NCBI GenBank assembly: GCA_013375455.1
Contig: JABXJT010000013.1
Coordinates: 1 to 64,000 of the forward strand
Source: Candidatus Helarchaeota archaeon
Lineage (GTDB): Archaea; Asgardarchaeota; Lokiarchaeia; Helarchaeales; HEL-GB-A
Direction: 5' to 3'
DNA length: 64,000 nucleotides
Below the pieces are notes generated by a model, which worked only from the letters and a program-made list of their open reading frames with translations, had not been told where the DNA came from and ran no database searches. Each line of letters starts with the position of its first letter. Position 1 is the stretch's first letter. Below are positions 9,823 through 18,238 of this stretch, in pieces. Position numbers and translations under genes: made by a program.

Positions 9823-10170
9823 ATGCTCGAATTAACTGGAACTATTGATAAAATAGAAAAATCTAACATCAGCAATGTTGATTTAATCTCCATGACTACT
9901 AAAGATAATCAATCTAAATTAACATTGGAATTAGTAAAAGATATAAATCCGTTCAAGGAAGCCGCTCCTATTAAGATCATCTTTGATACTAACCCTGCCA
10001 AAGGAGACACTCAAAAATTAATTTTGAATGGATATATCTATTCTATCGATAAAAGTGATGATTTGAATAAAATTTTAATTAGTATTGGAGGACTCCAATT
10101 AAAGATTGAGACTCCCAATGAATATGATGATTTTAAAACAAAAAAAGATCTCAACATTCAATTCTTTTAA
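9823..10170 (+). CDS. rpo8: Probable RNA polymerase subunit Rpo8 (RpoG, Rpb8-like)
   Basis: A 115-residue all-beta-looking protein. It starts with LTGTIDKIEKSNISNVD and carries the LILNGYIYSID strand and the ISIGGLQLKI strand, which resemble the VxGxVY and SYGGLLMRL blocks of Rpb8 and its short archaeal counterparts; length also matches archaeal Rpo8. It lies 2.2 kb upstream of the large RNA polymerase subunit and next to an Sm-like gene, a suitable setting. A GGTG ahead of ATG 9823 gives the start. The family is divergent, so this is an inference from short motifs; the alternative is an uncharacterised OB-fold protein. Archaeal Rpo8 is known from Thermoproteota, Korarchaeota and Asgard lineages. 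Confidence 0.5.
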   Translation: MLELTGTIDKIEKSNISNVDLISMTTKDNQSKLTLELVKDINPFKEAAPIKIIFDTNPAKGDTQKLILNGYIYSIDKSDDLNKILISIGGLQLKIETPNEYDDFKTKKDLNIQFF

Positions 10171-10227
10171 CAGATTTGGTTTTAAACTTAAATTTTCAAA
10201 AGCAGGCTTTAAGAGGCTCAAATCCTT

Positions 10228-11889
10228 ATGAGATTGGTTAAGAAACCACCTTTAATCTTAAAGGAGGGTAGTAAAAGAACTGAAGGAGAGGACGCACTTA
10301 GAGTTAATATTACAGCAGCTAAGGTAATTGGGGAAACCGTGAAAAGCACGCTTGGTCCAAAAGGAATGGACAAAATGCTGGTAGATCGCCTTGGAGGAAT
10401 TGTCATTACTAATGATGGTGCAACCATCCTTGAAGAAATAGACGTTCGTCATCCAGCAGCTAAAATTATGGTCGAAATTGCTAGAACACAAGATAGTGAA
10501 GTAGGGGATGGCACAACTACGGCGGTATTGCTAGCAAGCGAACTTTTAACTCAGGCTGAAACCTTATTAGGATTCAAAATTCATCCTAATACCATTATAA
10601 ATGGTTACAAGAAAGCCCTCGCAAAATCACAAGAATTACTTCAGACTTTATCTCTCTCCGTTTCACTAACTAATCTAAAAATCTTAAAAAGCATTGCAGA
10701 AAGTGCCATCAATTGCAAATTACTGAAAGATAAGGAAGAATATTTCGCCAATATTGCTGTTCAAAGCATTCTTAAAATCCAGGAAATTAGAGAAGATACC
10801 TCCTATGCAGATATCGAAAAAATTCAGATTGTTAAACACCAAGGTAATAGTTTATCAGACACGCTCATGGTGGAGGGCATCATTCTCGAGAAGGAGATTG
10901 AACATCCAGATATGATTAAAACGGTAGATAATGCAAAAATTGCACTGCTTAACGTCCCTCTGGAAATTGAGAAAACAAAGTTCGATACTGAGATTAGAAT
11001 CGCTAATCCCCTTGATATAAAATCTTATTTAGATGAAGAAGAGGAAATTCTGCGAGCTATGGTAAAAAAAATTCGTGATGTAGGGGCCAATGTAGTGATA
11101 ACACAAAAAGGTATGACACTTCTAATTGAACATCTCTTAGCGAAAAATAAAATATTGGCTATTAAACGAGTCAAGAAAAAAGAAATGATGAAAATTCAGA
11201 GAGCTGTCGGCGGGAAAGTCGTCTCAAGCGTAAATGACCTTACACCCGAATTTTTAGGAGATGCAGGACACGTCGAAGAAAAGTTAATTGGCACTAAAAA
11301 GATGGTCTTCATTGAAAAATGCCAAAATCCTCGTTCAGTCAGCATCTTAATACGGGGGAGCATCGAACACTTACTCCACGAAATTGAACGGACATTAATC
11401 GATGCAATGTCTGTAATCGCTGATATTGTGAGAAATAACAAATATATTACTGGTGGCGGTAGTATAGAGGTTGAATTAGCAAAAAAACTCAGAGAATTCG
11501 CGATAATAATCGGCGGTAGAGAACAGCTTGCGATAGAGGCTTTTGCAGGCACGCTTGAAACCATTCCAAAAGTCTTGGCTGCAAACGGTGGATATGACCC
11601 AATTGATGTTATAGTGGAATTGCGTGCCAAGCATAGTATAGAGAAAAATAAGTATTATGGGATTGATGTCTTTACTGGAAAGATAGTCGATATGAACGAC
11701 CTTGGCGTTTTAGAACCATTGCTTGTGAAATTACAAGCACTGAAATCAGCAACAGAAGCCGCATCAATGATTTTGAAAATCGATGATGTAGTAGCAGCTA
11801 AATTAATAGCACCTGAAAGACGCGCAGGTGCCCCAGGTGTAGGTGGAGGACAATTACCACCTAACCTAGGACCGAATCCTATGAGCTAA
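10228..11889 (+). CDS. Thermosome subunit (group II chaperonin)
   Basis: ATP-driven cytosolic folding chamber of the CCT/TriC type. The N-terminus has the family block [14 protein letters not shown] and the nucleotide-binding [24 protein letters not shown] starts at about residue 93 and contains the catalytic Asp. The C-terminal equatorial half includes [15 protein letters not shown] and [11 protein letters not shown], and the protein ends in a Gly/Pro-rich tail. The length of 553 is normal. ATG 10228 is the only sensible start. Only two bases separate its stop from the first base of the tRNA-Glu gene, so both may share a transcript. Confidence 0.95.
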   Translation: MRLVKKPPLILKEGSKRTEGEDALRVNITAAKVIGETVKSTLGPKGMDKMLVDRLGGIVITNDGATILEEIDVRHPAAKIMVEIARTQDSEVGDGTTTAVLLASELLTQAETLLGFKIHPNTIINGYKKALAKSQELLQTLSLSVSLTNLKILKSIAESAINCKLLKDKEEYFANIAVQSILKIQEIREDTSYADIEKIQIVKHQGNSLSDTLMVEGIILEKEIEHPDMIKTVDNAKIALLNVPLEIEKTKFDTEIRIANPLDIKSYLDEEEEILRAMVKKIRDVGANVVITQKGMTLLIEHLLAKNKILAIKRVKKKEMMKIQRAVGGKVVSSVNDLTPEFLGDAGHVEEKLIGTKKMVFIEKCQNPRSVSILIRGSIEHLLHEIERTLIDAMSVIADIVRNNKYITGGGSIEVELAKKLREFAIIIGGREQLAIEAFAGTLETIPKVLAANGGYDPIDVIVELRAKHSIEKNKYYGIDVFTGKIVDMNDLGVLEPLLVKLQALKSATEAASMILKIDDVVAAKLIAPERRAGAPGVGGGQLPPNLGPNPMS

Positions 11890-11891
11890 AT

Positions 11892-12008
11892 GCCGCGTTA
11901 GTGTAGCTGGTCAATCATCTAGGGCTCTCGATAATTAGGAGAAACCCTTGAACCCGGGTTCAAATTAGTTTGAAAGTTCTTCAAATTAGGAAAATCCCGG
12001 ACGCGGCA
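11892..12008 (+). tRNA. tRNA-Glu (CTC) with two introns: anticodon loop and T-loop
   Basis: The acceptor arms GCCGCGT (11892-11898) and ACGCGGC (12001-12007) are fully complementary, with discriminator A at 12008. The D-arm (TAGTGTAGCTGGTCAATCAT) is of the archaeal Glu/Asp type. Anticodon CTC is at 11927-11929. The anticodon stem TAGGG/CCCTT is interrupted by about 13 extra bases (11931-11943), the canonical 37/38 intron site; a TCTC/GAGA helix can form across it. The T-stem CCGGG (11954-11958) pairs with CCCGG (11996-12000) only if about 30 bases (11966-11995, register ambiguous by one) are removed from the T-loop, leaving the standard TTCAAAT loop. That second insert contains TTTGAA/TTCAAA arms. 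The spliced molecule is 74 nt. CCA is not encoded. Confidence 0.85.
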
Positions 12009-12014
12009 TTCTTA

Positions 12015-12022
12015 TTTTTTTT
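12015..12022 (+). terminator. Oligo-T terminator after tRNA-Glu
   Basis: A run of eight T residues begins seven bases after the tRNA discriminator base. T-runs like this are the usual archaeal termination signal, and it fits the end of a thermosome-tRNA transcript. No hairpin other than the tRNA itself precedes it. Confidence 0.6.
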
Positions 12023-12402
12023 CTTGGTTATTTATAGTTGAATACAAAATATCTCCTCAATTCATAGATATTAAACAATATTGAATTAAAATTCTTGTTA
12101 ATACTTAAGGCGCGAAATTCATATATTGTCATTAGTTGAACTTTAGAAAATGAATCTCAACGAAAAGTTTAAAAGCCTCTCGTAATTTCTAATAGTAAAA
12201 ATTCTATATTTGATTAAGTCCAATAGAATTGGTTTTTCCCCGTTAATTTATTTCATAAGAGCAATCTCTCTCGGAGAGGATTATACGCTAAATGTTCCAA
12301 AAATTATTAGATCATTGAGAAACTTTAGATTTTTGGGCATATTTAATCTTATTTTATTTAATGATTCATGAAATTTGAAGAAAAAGTTTGTGGCGAGTCC
12401 AT
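12023..12402 (+). promoter_or_regulatory. 380-base non-coding region ahead of rpoA
   Basis: No gene or RNA is recognisable here. Two possible TATA/BRE-like stretches are AAAAGTTTAAAAG near 12160-12173 and an AT-rich block near 12345-12360. A small hairpin CTCTC-TCG-GAGAG lies at 12266-12278. If the first TATA is used, rpoA would have a leader of more than 200 bases, which would be long for an archaeal mRNA. Confidence 0.3.
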
Positions 12403-15400
12403 ATGGTTCATCCTTTAAAACAAATTGATAGCATTAAATTTGGAATCCTTTCACCAGATGAAATAAGAAAGTTATCCGTCACAAGAATCATTACAGCGGA
12501 TACTTACGATGAAGACGGTCTACCAATCGATTCGGGATTAATGGATGGTCGACTTGGAACGATCGAGCCTGGCCAGCGCTGTAAAACTTGCGGTAATCGG
12601 GTAGGTGAATGTCCTGGACATTTTGGACATATCGAATTGGCAAGACCAGTGATACATGTGGGTTATGCTTCAACGATCCAGAAAATTTTACGAGCAATTT
12701 GCCGAAAATGTAGTAGATTAATCATTCCAGAGGAAGAGTTGGAAGAAATTCAGACAACTCGGGATTTTAATTCTACTGCAATCGCAGATAAAGATGAAAT
12801 ACTGGATACGCTGAAAAAAGCAGCAAAACTTACAGAGTGTCCATTTTGTGGTGAAAAACAAGTTAAAATCAAATTAGAAAAACCAACAACTTTCTATGAG
12901 AAGACAGATGCAGGTACAAACCGTTTAAATCCAAGTGAAATACGTGATCGCTTTGAAAGAATAACAAATGAAGACTGTCTGGCTCTGGGAATTAACCCAG
13001 AAGTCGCTCGCCCTGAGTGGATGATTCTCGTTGTCTTACCAATTCCACCCGTATGTGTTCGTCCTTCAATCACGTTGGATTCTGGCGTTAGATCTGAGGA
13101 TGATATGACTCACAAACTTGTAGATATAATCCGTATCAATCAAAGGCTTCGGGAAAATATCGAAGCAGGTGCTCCTCAACTGATCGTTGAGGATTTGTGG
13201 GAATTGCTTCAATATCACGTTACCACTTATTTTAATAATGAAGTTAGTGGAATCCCACCTGCACGGCATCGGTCTGGCAGAGCTTTACGCACATTAGCAC
13301 AACGATTGAAGGGTAAGGAGGGCCGATTTAGGAGCAATCTCTCAGGAAAAAGAGTCGATTTCTCTGCAAGAACCGTGATTTCACCGGATCCAAACTTGAG
13401 CATTAATGAAGTTGGCGTTCCATTCGATATTGCGAAAATCTTGACAATTCCTGAAAGAGTTACTGAATGGAATATTGATGAAATGAGGAAACTGGTCATT
13501 AATGGACCAGATACCCACCCTGGCGCAAATTACGTAATTAGGTTAGATGGGCGAAGAATAGATCTAAGATTTGTAAAGAATCGAGAAGCAGTTGCAGACA
13601 CGCTTGAATCTGGTTTTGTGATTGAAAGACATCTGAAAGATAGAGATATTGTTCTCTTTAATAGGCAACCATCATTGCATCGTTTATCCATTATGGCCCA
13701 TGAAGTTATCGTAATGCCCTTCAAAACCTTTCGGCTAAGTCTCTGTGTGTGCCCTCCATATAATGCAGACTTTGATGGTGATGAAATGAACCTCCACGTA
13801 CCTCAAAGTGAGGAGGCACAAGCGGAAGCTCGCATTCTAATGCGCGTCCAAGAACAAATTCTTACTCCACGGTATGGTGGACCAATTATTGGTGGAATTC
13901 AAGATTACATTTCTGCTGCATTTATTTTAACGCGTAAATCTTCCTTATATACCCGCGATGAAGTGGGTAATCTTTTAATGGCTGCTGGTTATATCGATCC
14001 GGATGATCCAAAAGATCGCTACGAAATCCCGCCACCTGCCATTCAATATCCCCAAGAATTGTGGACAGGAAAACAAATCATAACTGTATTACTCCCAACA
14101 GGCATAAACCTCTCACTTAAGGCAAAAGTTTGCCGACGTTGCGATTCATGTAAAAAGGAAGAATGTCCCTATGATGGGTATGTCTTGATTAGAAATGGAC
14201 AATTATTAACTGGAATAATCGACAAAAAAGCAATAGGTGCTGGACAACCTGAGAGCGTCTTGCATCGAATTGTTAAAGATTATAGCACGAAAAAAGGAAG
14301 ACAGTTCTTGGATTCAGTCGCTCGTATGTTGATTGAGGTCATCACGAATATTGGATTTACAATCGGCCTTGATGATGTTGAAATTCAAGAAGAAGCTGAC
14401 GCCCGAATTGGTTATATTTTGAACAATGCCGGCGATATGGTTAATAAATTAATTGAGGTTTATAAAAGAGGGGAACTACAACGTCTACCAGGGCGGACTT
14501 TACTCGAAACTCTCGAAATGAAGATAATGGGTGTTTTATCAGAAGCTCGAGATGAAGCAGGGCGGATAGCTGGAGAATATCTAGGAATTGACAAACACAT
14601 TGTCATTATGACAAAGACAGGTGCAAGAGGAAATCCCCTTAATCTTGCACAAATGGCAGCATGCGTTGGCCAACAGTCAGTACGGGGCGAACGAATCATT
14701 CGAGGTTACCGCCAACGGACACTGCCTCACTTTCAAAAAGGCGATCTGAGTGCGCCTGCCCGTGGATTTGTAAACTCTAGTTATTATAAAGGCTTATTGC
14801 CAATTGAATTTTTCTTTCATGCGATGGGAGGACGTGAGGGCTTAGTTGATACTGCTGTCCGTACCAGTACGAGTGGTTATATGCAGCGTCGCTTGATCAA
14901 TGCTCTCCAAGATATTAAGGTCGAATATGATGGGACGGTGCGAAACGCGATTGGAGCCATTATTCAATTTAAATATGGGGAAGATCGCATTGACCCTGCG
15001 AAAAGTGATCACGGAAAGGCAGTTAATACTGACGTCATAATAGAAAAAGTGATTAGCGAAACAGAATTCAAAGGACCTGCCATTAATTATGAAGTTCCTG
15101 ATGTCAAAAATCGAATTGAAGAATTATTAAATACTGACCAGCTTCCAAAATCGATTATTGATAAAATTATTTTTGAAGTGGAAAATTTACAGCTCGATAA
15201 GAATCAATTTGATGCTTTTATCAAAGAAACATTAAGATCATATCATAGAGCGCTGATTGAGCCGGGCGAAGCTGTAGGAATTGTCGCCGCCCAGTCAATC
15301 GGGGAGCCGGGGACGCAAATGACTTTAAAAACTTTCCACTATGCTGGGGCAGCCGAATTCAACGTGACTCTTGGATTACCTCGGCTCATTGAAATTGTTG

Positions 15401-16278
15401 ATGCTAGGAGAAATCCCTCTACTCCAACGATGACTGTCTATTTAGAAAGTGAGGAAGAAGACGAAAAAGAAATGGAGGATAAAGCCCGAGAAATTGCTCG
15501 TTTGCTCGAATTGACAAAAGTTGAAAACATTGCGACGTCCGTCGATATCGATCTCGCTACCATGAATATCGTAATCACGCTTGATCAAGATTTAATGAAA
15601 GATAAAAAAATTGAATTAGATGTTATAAAGAAACGAATTGAAGCTCAATTGAAAGCTTTTAAGAAAGAGGACATCAAAGGATCCAAAAATATAGTCACTT
15701 TAGACCCCAAGACGGACGACTTAGACAAACTTCAAAAGCTTCTTGAAAAAATCAGGGAATTACCCATCAAGGGGCTCAAGGGCATCAACCGCGTGATCAT
15801 CCGCCAAGATGAAGAAACGAATGAATTCAAAATCTTTACAGATGGAACCAACTTCAAGGGAGCTCTCTTAATTCCCGGTGTTGATTCGAAGCGAACCATA
15901 ACCAATCACATTCGTGAGGTAGAATCAACTTTGGGAATTGAAGCTTGCAGGACAAGTCTAATAAGCGAATCTAATAATGTACTGGAAGAGCAAGGACTTG
16001 ACGTTGATATAAGGCACATTATGCTCGTTGCCGATTTGATGACCTGCAGTGGATCCATCCGACAGATTGGTCGACATGGCATTAGTGGACAGAAATCTAG
16101 CGTCTTAGCTCGTGCAGCCTTTGAAGTCACGATCAAACATCTACTCGAAGCCAGCATTCGTGGAGATGAAGATCCACTTAAAGGAATCACTGAAAATGTC
16201 ATAATCGGGCAAGTTATTCCATTAGGAACAGGTGGGATCGATCTCTTAATCAAGCCCACGAGGAGATCACGCTCCTAA
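12403..16278 (+). CDS. rpoA: DNA-directed RNA polymerase subunit A, unsplit (A' plus A'')
   Basis: Largest catalytic subunit of RNA polymerase. The N-terminal zinc motif CKTCGNRVGECPGHFGHIEL (about residues 60-80), the bridge to the active site and NADFDGDEMN (about 454-463, Mg-binding aspartates) are intact. A second zinc cluster, CRRCDSCKKEECPYDG, lies in the middle. The motif EPGEAVGIVAAQSIGEPGTQ, which in most Euryarchaeota and Thermoproteota lies near the start of the separate A'' subunit, occurs here in the same uninterrupted chain at about residue 953. The fused state is known from eukaryotes, Thaumarchaeota and some Asgard archaea. ATG 12403 gives 1291 residues; a TTG at 12388 would add five. 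L30e and NusA follow, as in the standard archaeal rpo operon. Confidence 0.95.
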   Translation: MVHPLKQIDSIKFGILSPDEIRKLSVTRIITADTYDEDGLPIDSGLMDGRLGTIEPGQRCKTCGNRVGECPGHFGHIELARPVIHVGYASTIQKILRAICRKCSRLIIPEEELEEIQTTRDFNSTAIADKDEILDTLKKAAKLTECPFCGEKQVKIKLEKPTTFYEKTDAGTNRLNPSEIRDRFERITNEDCLALGINPEVARPEWMILVVLPIPPVCVRPSITLDSGVRSEDDMTHKLVDIIRINQRLRENIEAGAPQLIVEDLWELLQYHVTTYFNNEVSGIPPARHRSGRALRTLAQRLKGKEGRFRSNLSGKRVDFSARTVISPDPNLSINEVGVPFDIAKILTIPERVTEWNIDEMRKLVINGPDTHPGANYVIRLDGRRIDLRFVKNREAVADTLESGFVIERHLKDRDIVLFNRQPSLHRLSIMAHEVIVMPFKTFRLSLCVCPPYNADFDGDEMNLHVPQSEEAQAEARILMRVQEQILTPRYGGPIIGGIQDYISAAFILTRKSSLYTRDEVGNLLMAAGYIDPDDPKDRYEIPPPAIQYPQELWTGKQIITVLLPTGINLSLKAKVCRRCDSCKKEECPYDGYVLIRNGQLLTGIIDKKAIGAGQPESVLHRIVKDYSTKKGRQFLDSVARMLIEVITNIGFTIGLDDVEIQEEADARIGYILNNAGDMVNKLIEVYKRGELQRLPGRTLLETLEMKIMGVLSEARDEAGRIAGEYLGIDKHIVIMTKTGARGNPLNLAQMAACVGQQSVRGERIIRGYRQRTLPHFQKGDLSAPARGFVNSSYYKGLLPIEFFFHAMGGREGLVDTAVRTSTSGYMQRRLINALQDIKVEYDGTVRNAIGAIIQFKYGEDRIDPAKSDHGKAVNTDVIIEKVISETEFKGPAINYEVPDVKNRIEELLNTDQLPKSIIDKIIFEVENLQLDKNQFDAFIKETLRSYHRALIEPGEAVGIVAAQSIGEPGTQMTLKTFHYAGAAEFNVTLGLPRLIEIVDARRNPSTPTMTVYLESEEEDEKEMEDKAREIARLLELTKVENIATSVDIDLATMNIVITLDQDLMKDKKIELDVIKKRIEAQLKAFKKEDIKGSKNIVTLDPKTDDLDKLQKLLEKIRELPIKGLKGINRVIIRQDEETNEFKIFTDGTNFKGALLIPGVDSKRTITNHIREVESTLGIEACRTSLISESNNVLEEQGLDVDIRHIMLVADLMTCSGSIRQIGRHGISGQKSSVLARAAFEVTIKHLLEASIRGDEDPLKGITENVIIGQVIPLGTGGIDLLIKPTRRSRS

Positions 16279-16423
16279 TTGAATTTTCTCAAATATTCAT
16301 TCACTGAAACCATTTCAAAATTGGAAAAGATTATAAATGGAACGATTGAAGTAAAAAACAAATAATTTAAGTAAATGATCCTAATACTACTCGTGAGAAG
16401 CTTCTAAGATTTGGAGAAATTAA

Positions 16424-16735
16424 ATGATAGACGTCGATAATGCAATAAAAATCGCATTAAAAACTGGAACCGTGCAAATTGGGAGTAAAAAATCCATAAA
16501 TCTCGTGAAAAATGACCAAGGTAAATTAGTTATTGTAGCTAATAATTGTCCCAAAGATATATTAGAAGAATTAAGGGCAAATAGTAAATTCTCCGATATT
16601 AAAATTTATCAATACAAGGGTTCAAATTGGGATTTAGGCTTCTTATGTGGAAAGCCGTTCATGATTTCAACCCTTGTAGTATTGGATCCTGGTGACAGTG
16701 ATATTTTAAAGCTTCAAGAAGAAAGTTCTAATTAG
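16424..16735 (+). CDS. rpl30e: Large-subunit ribosomal protein L30e
   Basis: Ribosomal protein of the L7Ae/L30e fold, 103 residues. The order DVDNAIKIALKTGTVQIGSK, then IVANNCPKDILEELR and a C-terminal LGFLCGKPFMISTLVVLDPG is diagnostic of L30e. It lies between rpoA and nusA, its conserved archaeal position. A GGAGAAATTA precedes ATG 16424. Confidence 0.93.
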   Translation: MIDVDNAIKIALKTGTVQIGSKKSINLVKNDQGKLVIVANNCPKDILEELRANSKFSDIKIYQYKGSNWDLGFLCGKPFMISTLVVLDPGDSDILKLQEESSN

Positions 16736-16756
16736 GAGATAAGTAAAAAAAGAATG

Positions 16757-16798
16757 ATGAATAAAAAAATGGATATCAAATTAGGCGGCAATGAATAA
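16757..16798 (+). CDS. Short in-frame upstream ORF duplicating the start of NusA
   Basis: A 14-codon frame (MNKKMDIKLGGNE, then TAA) ends exactly at the base before the nusA ATG and is in the same frame. Its final residues IKLGGNE are identical to residues 5-11 of NusA, while the codons differ at two third positions plus a Leu codon. The upstream copy may be a leader peptide, a duplicated relic of an older NusA start, or an ORF that couples translation by stop-start adjacency. Whether it is translated cannot be seen. Confidence 0.35.
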   Translation: MNKKMDIKLGGNE

Positions 16799-17230
16799 AT
16801 GACAACAGGAATAAAACTCGGCGGGAATGAAATTCGGTTTATCTCACTATTTGAAAGTATCACGGGTGCCGTTGCACAAGATTGTATCATAAGCGATGAA
16901 AGAATCATTTTCATCGTGAAAGCGGGCAGTATTGGCTTAGCCATTGGCAAGAGAGGAGTCAATATCAAAAGAGTTCGTGATTTTCTTCAAAAACCCATTG
17001 AGGTTGTTGAATTTGCACAATCACCTGAAGATTTTATTAAAAATACATTGGCTCCGGCAAGAATTAAAATGATAAACGTGACTGAGCGAAGAGATGGTAA
17101 AAAGATTGCAATGGTCACGGTTAATGAGCAAGACCGTGGCATAGCTATCGGTAAAAATGGAAAAAATGTTGCTCGAGCACGATTATTAGCTAGACGTCAC
17201 TACAACATTGAGGACGTTATCATAAGTTAG
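16799..17230 (+). CDS. nusA: NusA-like transcription termination/antitermination factor (two KH domains)
   Basis: Archaeal short-form NusA of 143 residues, lacking the S1 and N-terminal domains of bacterial NusA. Two KH motifs are visible: GLAIGKRGVNIKRVRDFL (around residue 45) and GIAIGKNGKNVARARLLA (around residue 118). The N-terminus IRFISLFESITGA is typical. It binds RNA and is presumed to act with RNA polymerase. Gene order rpoA-rpl30e-nusA matches other archaea, but rps12 is displaced about 3.4 kb downstream by unrelated genes. Confidence 0.93.
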   Translation: MTTGIKLGGNEIRFISLFESITGAVAQDCIISDERIIFIVKAGSIGLAIGKRGVNIKRVRDFLQKPIEVVEFAQSPEDFIKNTLAPARIKMINVTERRDGKKIAMVTVNEQDRGIAIGKNGKNVARARLLARRHYNIEDVIIS

Positions 17231-17271
17231 TTTTATGAATTTTTAGAATAGGAGCTGAAGGTCGGTTCTTT

Positions 17272-18237
17272 GTGAAGAATAGCCCTTGTGTTCTCGTTTT
17301 AGGGTCGCTCGCTTTTGATCATATAATGGAATTTCCTTATCTATTTGGCGAGACCATTGTGGTTGAACCAAATAAAAATTTGAACGCGGCTTTTACTGTT
17401 AAGAATATGACCGTATTGCGTGGAGGCACTGGAGGCAATATATCTTATAGTTTAAGTTTATTAGATGCTGACTGTATTTTAATTTCTGCAGCGGGCAAAG
17501 ATTTCTATGAACGGGGCTACCATCGATGTTTTCAAGAAAAAATAAATCTTCGAGTTGAAATTTATGATGATCAATACACCGCCGCCGCGTATATCATATC
17601 TGATGTTAATAACAATCAAATTACGGCATTTCATGAAGGTGCCTTGCTTAACTTAGAAAACATTGATTTACATTCAAAAATAAAGCCCGAGGATAACATT
17701 AAAATCGCAATCAATGCTCCCAATCCAATTAACGCAATGATGAAATATGCTCATCAATTAAAGGAACTAGAAATTCCAATGATTTTCGATCCTGGTCAAC
17801 AAATTATTAATTTCACAAGAGAGCAATTGAAGGAAATTGTTCCCCTTACCTCATATTTAATAGTCAATAGTGCTGAATTCACGCTTATCGAAAAAGCGTT
17901 AGAAACTGATATTCATCATTTAGAAGATCAAATCGATACAATAATCGTTACTTTAGGGAATACAGGCTCGCTCCTCTATCATCGTGGTGAAAAATCCACG
18001 ATTCCCATTGCTAAAGCTGACAAAGTCGTTGATCCCACGGGTGCAGGCGATTCTTTTCGGGCTGGCTTTTTAAAAGGGATTTTGAGCGATTTTTCCACTA
18101 AGGAAGCATGCCAGCTTGGCGCTGTAATGGGCTCTTTTTGCGTTGAAGCTCCCGGCGGTCAGGGCCATTCCTGCACCCTACCTGAAGTGGAGGCTCGTTA
18201 CAAAAAATATTTTGGAGAACTCCCCAAGCCCTTATAA
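17272..18237 (+). CDS. PfkB-family carbohydrate/nucleoside kinase
   Basis: ATP-dependent sugar or nucleoside kinase of 321 residues. The N-terminal phrase VLVLGSLAFDHI, the substrate glycine motif RGGTGGNISYSLSLLD and the C-terminal signature VVDPTGAGDSFRAGF with the catalytic Asp are all present. Archaeal relatives of this length act on adenosine, cytidine or ribose-type substrates; the sequence alone does not decide. GTG 17272 is the start, 41 bases after nusA, so it may be read from the same transcript. It occupies the spot where rps12 is normally found. Confidence 0.85.
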   Translation: MKNSPCVLVLGSLAFDHIMEFPYLFGETIVVEPNKNLNAAFTVKNMTVLRGGTGGNISYSLSLLDADCILISAAGKDFYERGYHRCFQEKINLRVEIYDDQYTAAAYIISDVNNNQITAFHEGALLNLENIDLHSKIKPEDNIKIAINAPNPINAMMKYAHQLKELEIPMIFDPGQQIINFTREQLKEIVPLTSYLIVNSAEFTLIEKALETDIHHLEDQIDTIIVTLGNTGSLLYHRGEKSTIPIAKADKVVDPTGAGDSFRAGFLKGILSDFSTKEACQLGAVMGSFCVEAPGGQGHSCTLPEVEARYKKYFGELPKPL

Positions 18238-18238
18238 T

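Noticed and set aside
12266..12278. CTCTC-TCG-GAGAG hairpin as a riboswitch or terminator
   Set aside because: Only five base pairs with no T-run or conserved surrounding structure.
15260..15320. Possible separate rpoA2 (A'') start
   Set aside because: The frame runs through without stop, and no ribosome site or start codon suits a separate subunit at this point.
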